From: Ascaris suum
Lineage: Eukaryota; Nematoda; Chromadorea; Rhabditida; Ascarididae
Reading direction: 5' to 3'
NCBI GenBank assembly: GCA_013433145.1
Contig: CM024170.1
Span: forward strand, 2,437,459-2,501,458
DNA length: 64,000 bases
The first letter of the stretch is position 1; every line of letters starts with the position of its first letter. This document shows positions 58,020 to 64,000 of this stretch, one piece after another. The notes below the pieces were generated by a model. It searched no databases. It was not told the origin of the DNA and saw only the letters and a list, made by a program, of their open reading frames with translations. Made by a program: the position numbers and the translations under genes.

Positions 58020-59440
58020 AAAACGTAATTTCTGATGGAATTTTCAATTCATCTAGCATCGACGCTTTAACTAAGTGTTTTCTTTCATTGTTTTTCGGGA
58101 CTACTTGAAAAAAAAAAAACCAATTCAACAAATTCCTTATCAACGCATTCAGCGTATACATAAGAGCATATAGCAATTTCCATAAGAAATTAACCAATAA
58201 GTGTCCGAACACTTCAGTTAGATTCCTTTTACAAAAAAAAAAATTATTACATTCTAAAAAATGTTGCAAAATTTCATACGAGAAATTATCAATGAATAGG
58301 ATTTTATCGTCACTGGAAATAACGAATAAATTAAATTCGTCATAGAATTTACTGAAATTTCATTATTATTTGAAAGAAATTTTATGTTAGAGTTCTATTT
58401 TATACGTATTGGTTAGATCGATGAAAGAATCTACTATCAATGCAGAAAATACAAAAATCTAGTGAAAATATTTTTTAAAAAAATACTTAGAGGACGACGC
58501 TCTTCTATTATATACAAAAATAAATGATTATAATGTCCTTAAATACCTTAAACTGAATACATAAATCAAACATATAGGTCATCACTTTGTACTGGTTACT
58601 ATGGGGTCGGTTGTAAGGAGATCCCGATCATATTCCTTGGCTCCGTTCTACTATGCCATATCCTACTAAGGCCTTCCCTTCCCAATATCCTCATCGAGAC
58701 GAAGGTGATGGAGTAATTCCCATATTTTCTTGCTATGCGCAACAACGCTGAATCGACTTTTCAGTGTGCAGTAGACAGAAGACGATCCTAAGGTCTAACC
58801 TTCATGCAACCTTGGAACTTCTCCTGCAAAGCGGAATTGGAAGAGATATAAAGAGACATTTATTTATTCATAACGAACACTTTCTTAATTATAGCAATGC
58901 AAAATATAAAGTAACCATATTATACATACTTAGAAACTATCAATTCAACAGATTGGAAACAAAATAAATTGGTTTTTTATATTATAACCATCTAGTTGCT
59001 ATTTACTACGAATTCGTCGTTTCCAATCTCTTTGCGAATAACTATTTCTTCAATTAATTAAAACTACTTACCCATCTTAGGGGGTAAAAATTAAAAAAAA
59101 ATCATCGTAGCAATCTTACAGCACTCTTCAACTAGAATTTTCATCAAATTATCGAAAATTTCTTCTCAAAAATGAATTTTTTAGGGCATTCTAGCCTCAA
59201 TGTAAATTTTAAGGCCCGGTTCCACCACGGTGATTTGAATTTCATCAAAGGTGTTCACTCATGAAGATGGTCATGTAACAGATGCGATCGCAACGTGCTA
59301 GAAAGAAATGAGCATAGAACGGAATGAACTTTCATTTATATCTGGAATGCATAGTGCATTTTATTTAAAAGTTATCTATCGACTTTCATACATTTGCATT
59401 TGCAAATCGGATTATTTCAGTGTCATATCTGCTACATGTA
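58020..59440. other. No supported gene; G+C-raised patch 58570-58830
   Basis: The patch has higher G+C but stops in all frames within about 30 codons, apart from a plus frame at 58764-58967 that becomes AT-driven. It may be an old mobile-element remnant. I cannot assign it. Confidence 0.4.
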
Positions 59441-59447
59441 TGTGAAA

Positions 59448-59540
59448 GTCTGTTTGTCTGTCCGCTAGTTTGCCTGAGAAATTGCTGAAGCTCGAACATG
59501 AAGCTTGACAAGTACGACTAGCCCTCAAAATTTAAGGCTA
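59448..59540 (+). repeat. Dispersed repeat with TCTG motif, copy 2 (partner near 37800, minus)
   Basis: tctgtttgtctgtccgctag, then attgctgaagctcgaaca and a later caaaattt, in the same order as the reverse strand of 37850-37770. Confidence 0.5.
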
Positions 59541-62500
59541 CTAGCTATGCCAATTTCAAGTTCGCTATCCAAAAGCTTCCGGTAGAGACAGCTGCTATTT
59601 CATTGAGCCTAACAATTTCGGCATCATTTAAACGATCTATCCAACCAGTGTTTACAACTAATTGAATTTTAAAAAAAATTCGTTGCTTGTAAAAGATTAG
59701 TTAGAGAATACAATTCAGCTAAAACATGAGCGCAAAAATTCGCCTATTTTATCGATTGTAACGAATTTTTATAGCACTCATTTGTCACATGAGCAGAATC
59801 GGAAGAAATGCATATAGTTGCTCTTTGTTATGCTTTTTTGATCGTTTAATAAATCGCTGCAAACTAAGACTTAAGAATTTCAACAAAATTAGTGGATTAT
59901 TTTTTTCTTGATCGGCATTTGAAGCATAATTCGAATTTTAGTTTCTTGGAAAATTTTTCAATTTTTAAATTTATAAATGTTTAGAAAATTTCATTACACA
60001 AAAAACGATTTTCTTAAGAAGAAAAAAAAAAGCATCTCATGAATTCTTAATTATTTTTGGATTTTATTCAAAATTGATTGTATATTAAAAAAAAAGAAAT
60101 GTTTGCACTGAGAATCCGATGAAATATTAGAACATTTTTTTTCGATTTGGAAATTTCGCCCAGAATGTTGAAAATATACAACGTCTATAACGTTGAGGAA
60201 TTCTTTTGGATTCGTTTATTTCATCTGGTGAGGTGAAAATTTCATCAAATCGCGCATGGAAATATCTCTCGGATATCAATTTTTCAATAAAACTACGCAA
60301 TCCAAAGAAGTCATAATTTTTTCGTTTGCAACGAAGGCGTTCAACGAAAAACTGCTGAGATGAACCATACAAAGGGATAGTAAAGTGGACTTGAAGTCAT
60401 TAAGCAATGTTGAGAGATGATCAATAAAAATTGTACTTCAACTTCAAGCACAAATGAGATAAGTGGGACAAAGTTTTTATCGACTTATAAGAAAAATATG
60501 CTTTCTCAATATTTTCATTAGTGTATAGGAAAAAAAAATCGACATCTCAATATATTGCAAAATTCCGGCTCAAGAAGAAAATTTCTTAAAAGCCAATTAT
60601 TGCATTCGACTTTCGGCAGAAAAGATTTCTAGAATCCATTTTCGAAAAAAATGAAATGAAAATATTTGTGGAATTCATTTTCAAAAAACAAAAAAAAATC
60701 AGTGGGATTAAAAAAAATTCACATTTTTTTTAAAAACCAATAACACATTCGAAAAAGTTGGAAAATTTCTCCATAAAATCTCAAGAAAATCAGTTGTGCA
60801 TGCGGAAAAAAAAATTCTCGGAATCAAGATCCATAATTATTTATGGTGCAGGTGCACGACACCAATAAATCGCATCAATATGATTAGCGTTCATTTTACA
60901 ATTTATCGATGAAGATAGCCGTATGGAAATTCATCACATAAAACACATAAACGATCACATTTTCTTATATAGATAGCAGGTAAAAAATGAAGAAGGTTCC
61001 GCTAAACTCCGTCAGCATTTCTCTCTCTCTCTCTTTCTTTTTTTTTTAATAACGTTCAGAAAATTTTCCTCATTTTGAAATGTAAAATTTCAAAAAATAA
61101 AAAAAAATTTTGGAAAATTTTTCCATTGATCACTTATAATCATAAAATTTTCAAATTAGAAGCATAATCACAAAATTCAATGAAATCTTCTTTCGTTGTT
61201 ATAATAAAATCAATCAATAACACTAGTAATTGAATAGAAAAATTCCAATGAATTTTTCAACAACTATTCAAAAAATTTCTTAAACGAAATTTTCTGAAGT
61301 TTTTTTTTTTTTTCTCCAGCCACTCTTGAACATTAGCATTGCTAACTATGAGAAATTTCTCATATGTCAATACATCATTCTGTATGACCATTATGCTCAT
61401 ATAAAGGATCAATCTGGATATGCAATCAGAATATAGTTGAAGTTTTTTCATACGTGAGCGGCAGTAAATAAGCAACGATGAGTAGTGAAAATTTAATAAC
61501 ATAACTCTCAGGTATGAAAGGTATGATACGTTAATAAGCGCATCACCTGAACGAAGGTATGAGAAATTTCTAACCGTCCCTGAAGAAATGCGCCATTGAA
61601 GAATATGAGCTCTATTATGATAAAAAGTTATCAAAACAATAGGTGTCATATATTTGAAGATTGGCAAAATTTTTTCACACACACTAAAAGGAACTATTTT
61701 CCCATAGATATATCTCAGTAAACATTTTCCGTTGCCTTTATTTTACGCTGAAACTCTTAAATTATTAAAGAACAAATTCCATTTTTAAAGAAATTTTTCA
61801 ATTAAAGATTTTAGAACAAATTTTAAAATTTTTCAATTATTAAAGAACAAACTCCATTTTAAAGAAAATTTTTCAATTTTTCAATTAAATTAAAGAAATA
61901 CTATAAAACAATAAAAAAAAATTGAAAAATTGAAATGAAAAATGTGATGAAAATATCTCTAAATTATCATATATAATTAAAAATTTCGTTATTTCAAATA
62001 ACAATGAATATTTTCCATAGTAAACAATGCTATTAATTTCCTTTAATAGTTGTTTCTTTTTTTTTCTTTTTTTTTTCAACATTTAAGAAAATTACACTGA
62101 TAGACTTTTATATATTTCTGCTACAATATAAATTACGATATAATCTTAAATTATCATTCATTAGTCAATCAACTTTGCAAAAAAAAAAAAAAATTTTTTT
62201 TTCTCAAAGAATTTGTTCGAAGTGAATTTTGCAAACAATTTCATGAAGACTATTTACTATCATATGATAAGTAAAGATAATTCTTTTCTTTTCAAATTCT
62301 TTAGCAAAAAAAAATTTTCAGCATTAATAAAAAATAATAAAAAAAAAGGTATGCGGGGAATTTTTTGAAATATATTCATCAAAAAATACCGATCAATTAT
62401 GGATGCAGATCATTGAATGTATTGCCAATTTCATACAAAATTATGAAGAGAAAAATAATCAGCGAGCATAATTAAATCACCATTCAAAATATCCATGATG

Positions 62501-64000
62501 TATATATGTGTTATACCTTTGACAGGATATAAGAGAATTCCCATCACTAAGAAAAAAAAAATTCTCGAAAGAAAACTTTCAGTAGAGCATTTTAAATTAG
62601 TCAAGGTTAATTTTTTTTTTGTGGAAAGTGGAGAGAAAGTGGACGATTTGGAGAGGTTTTTTTTGTTTCGAACTTTTGGAATTTTCTAAGATTAATTTTT
62701 TTCCACTTACAAAAATTTACATTTTTAAAATTTTTTTCTTAGATTATCCAACCATTAAACATTAAGTCAATATCCTTGAATTATATGAAATTCAATTTAC
62801 TAACAACAAATGTAGCTTCATGACTAAATTTTCCACTATAAATTTCAAAAAAAAAACGATTGGTATTACAAATATATTACCATTTTCAACCAGTAATACC
62901 AGTAATTTTTTCATACCATTATAAATCGATCGTTAATTACATAAACGATAGACGAACACGGAACAACTAATTGTTGCGAATATTTTGACAAAGAAAAAGA
63001 AGGAAAGAAACGAAAATAAAACAGATGAAAGATACAGAGAGGAGAAAAGTGGGAAAAAAGAGGGTTTAGAGAGGCGAATAGAGAAATAAAAACCAATAAG
63101 AGTGAACGATCAAAACGTCGAGCATTAGCTACTTCATCTAGTGCTACAACTATCATTAGAACAACATCTGAAAATAGCTCTGGGAGTCAATTTGGAACCG
63201 ACATTAAATTTTTTTTTTACAGTATGCTTTAAAGATGATTTAGATCAATGACTGAATATATTAATGGCGAATGTGGGTTTGATTCACTGATGCGATGATC
63301 GAACTTGCAATTTTCCAACTTACTTTTACTCAAGCAATCAACCCCATTACGACACTTAAAATTTTGAAATAAATTCGATGATTCATTGAATTCATTTCGA
63401 ATATATTTAAATATCGCTAGGTTATAAGTATTATAAATTATCCTAAAGGTTATAAGATTCAAAAATTACTCCTAGACTAGAGGCATCATAAATTACTTAG
63501 AAGTGGATGAAAACAAGTTGAAAGACATGCTTAAGGTGAATGATGTCTGTAAAATTTTATAAACGAACTTTTTTTTTGCAACGATGAATAACGTTTATTA
63601 AAGATAATGGCCTATAGTATAAGCGAATGTTTGACTGATACCTTAGAAGATATGCGGTTCGAATTTCTTGATGCGGATCAAATCGATAGACGTTGAAGGA
63701 AACTTCACGAAAAGTGCAATTCAGGTAATAAAGCAGTAGCGCACAACTTCGTCGATTCAATGCTAATTCAGTGTGCCAATATAAGCGCAGTCAGACACAC
63801 ACACACACATAAAAACGTATGCATGAACGAACATTGCCGCTTTAATAATATCGATGAGGTTTTTTCGATGCTCAAACCCATTCAAATGTGTAGGAATTTC
63901 TTTAGAAGTCTTGAGTGGAAATATGACACCGTAATTTATTCGACAAAAGATTCTTTACTTGAAGAAGAAAAATTATGCTTTAGAGTAGTGGAAAGCGAGA
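59541..64000. other. No supported gene
   Basis: AT-rich with A/T homopolymers, a (CT)n run at 61021-61034 and a short (CA)n run at 63797-63810. The open frames are short and biased. The two largest minus frames (61257-61682 and 62911-63156) lack splice or start context. Confidence 0.45.

Noticed and set aside
57778..58269. 163-codon minus-strand frame
   Set aside because: It is the longest frame in the window, but its left half reads through A-runs as Phe/Leu and its right part mirrors a better-composed plus-strand exon candidate. The two ttttcag sites inside it keep it possible as spliced fragments only.
61257..61682. 141-codon minus-strand frame
   Set aside because: Leu/Ile/Ser/Tyr-rich, ending in Lys and Phe runs over homopolymers, with no supporting splice or start signals seen.

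Overview
The window is AT-rich (roughly 70% A+T by eye) eukaryotic DNA. Very long (TA)n tracts, poly-C/poly-G runs of 13 to 23 bases and undepleted CpG stand out. There are no long ORFs, but many short open stretches are bounded by TTTTCAG-like acceptors and GTAAGT/GTGAGT-like donors. This suits a compact invertebrate genome, and a nematode is my best guess because of the short acceptor style and the poly-C tracts. The species cannot be fixed from the sequence. I found no tRNA, rRNA, CRISPR array, spliced-leader gene or prokaryote-style operon.

The best-supported content is one multi-exon gene on the minus strand. It runs from about 49.6 kb down to at least 23.8 kb and probably to 18.0 kb. 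Nine exons (49630-49384, 36097-35620, 32832-32794, 31080-31048 or to 30889, 30118-29970, 29030-28879, 26447-26356, 24799-24721, 23896-23838) join with agreeing splice phases at all eight junctions. The product starts with a low-complexity Ser/His/Gln-rich part (a His5-Gln6 tract) and continues as a mostly helical, Leu-rich region. I do not recognise the family. One intron is about 13.3 kb. Exon 31080-30889 has two readings: a strong internal donor after 31048 that continues the chain, or read-through of 51 more codons to a stop, which predicts a shorter alternative C-terminus. An exon at 18097-18007 probably belongs to the same gene, with one or more unresolved exons between. A possible first coding exon lies at 50429-50386.

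The remaining gene-like signals are isolated candidate exons or short ORFs, mostly on the plus strand (534, 3601, 9515, 15709, 31727, 44433, 53839, 56226, 57737), plus a degraded reverse-transcriptase-like fragment near 41.7 kb. Each has low to moderate confidence. In this base composition short open frames with passable splice sites arise by chance.

Repeat content is heavy. It includes nine long (TA)n tracts, two (AAAT)n tracts, one (GA)n tract, a 30-bp-scale minisatellite at 26.8-27.2 kb, and an imperfect tandem duplication of 0.75-1.05 kb at 19.2-21.1 kb. There is also a long inverted repeat at 1.74-1.92 kb, a hairpin resembling a small-RNA precursor at 0.7 kb, and many G/C-rich strand-asymmetric tracts that could form G-quadruplexes. 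Most of the window outside the minus-strand gene appears to be intronic or intergenic.
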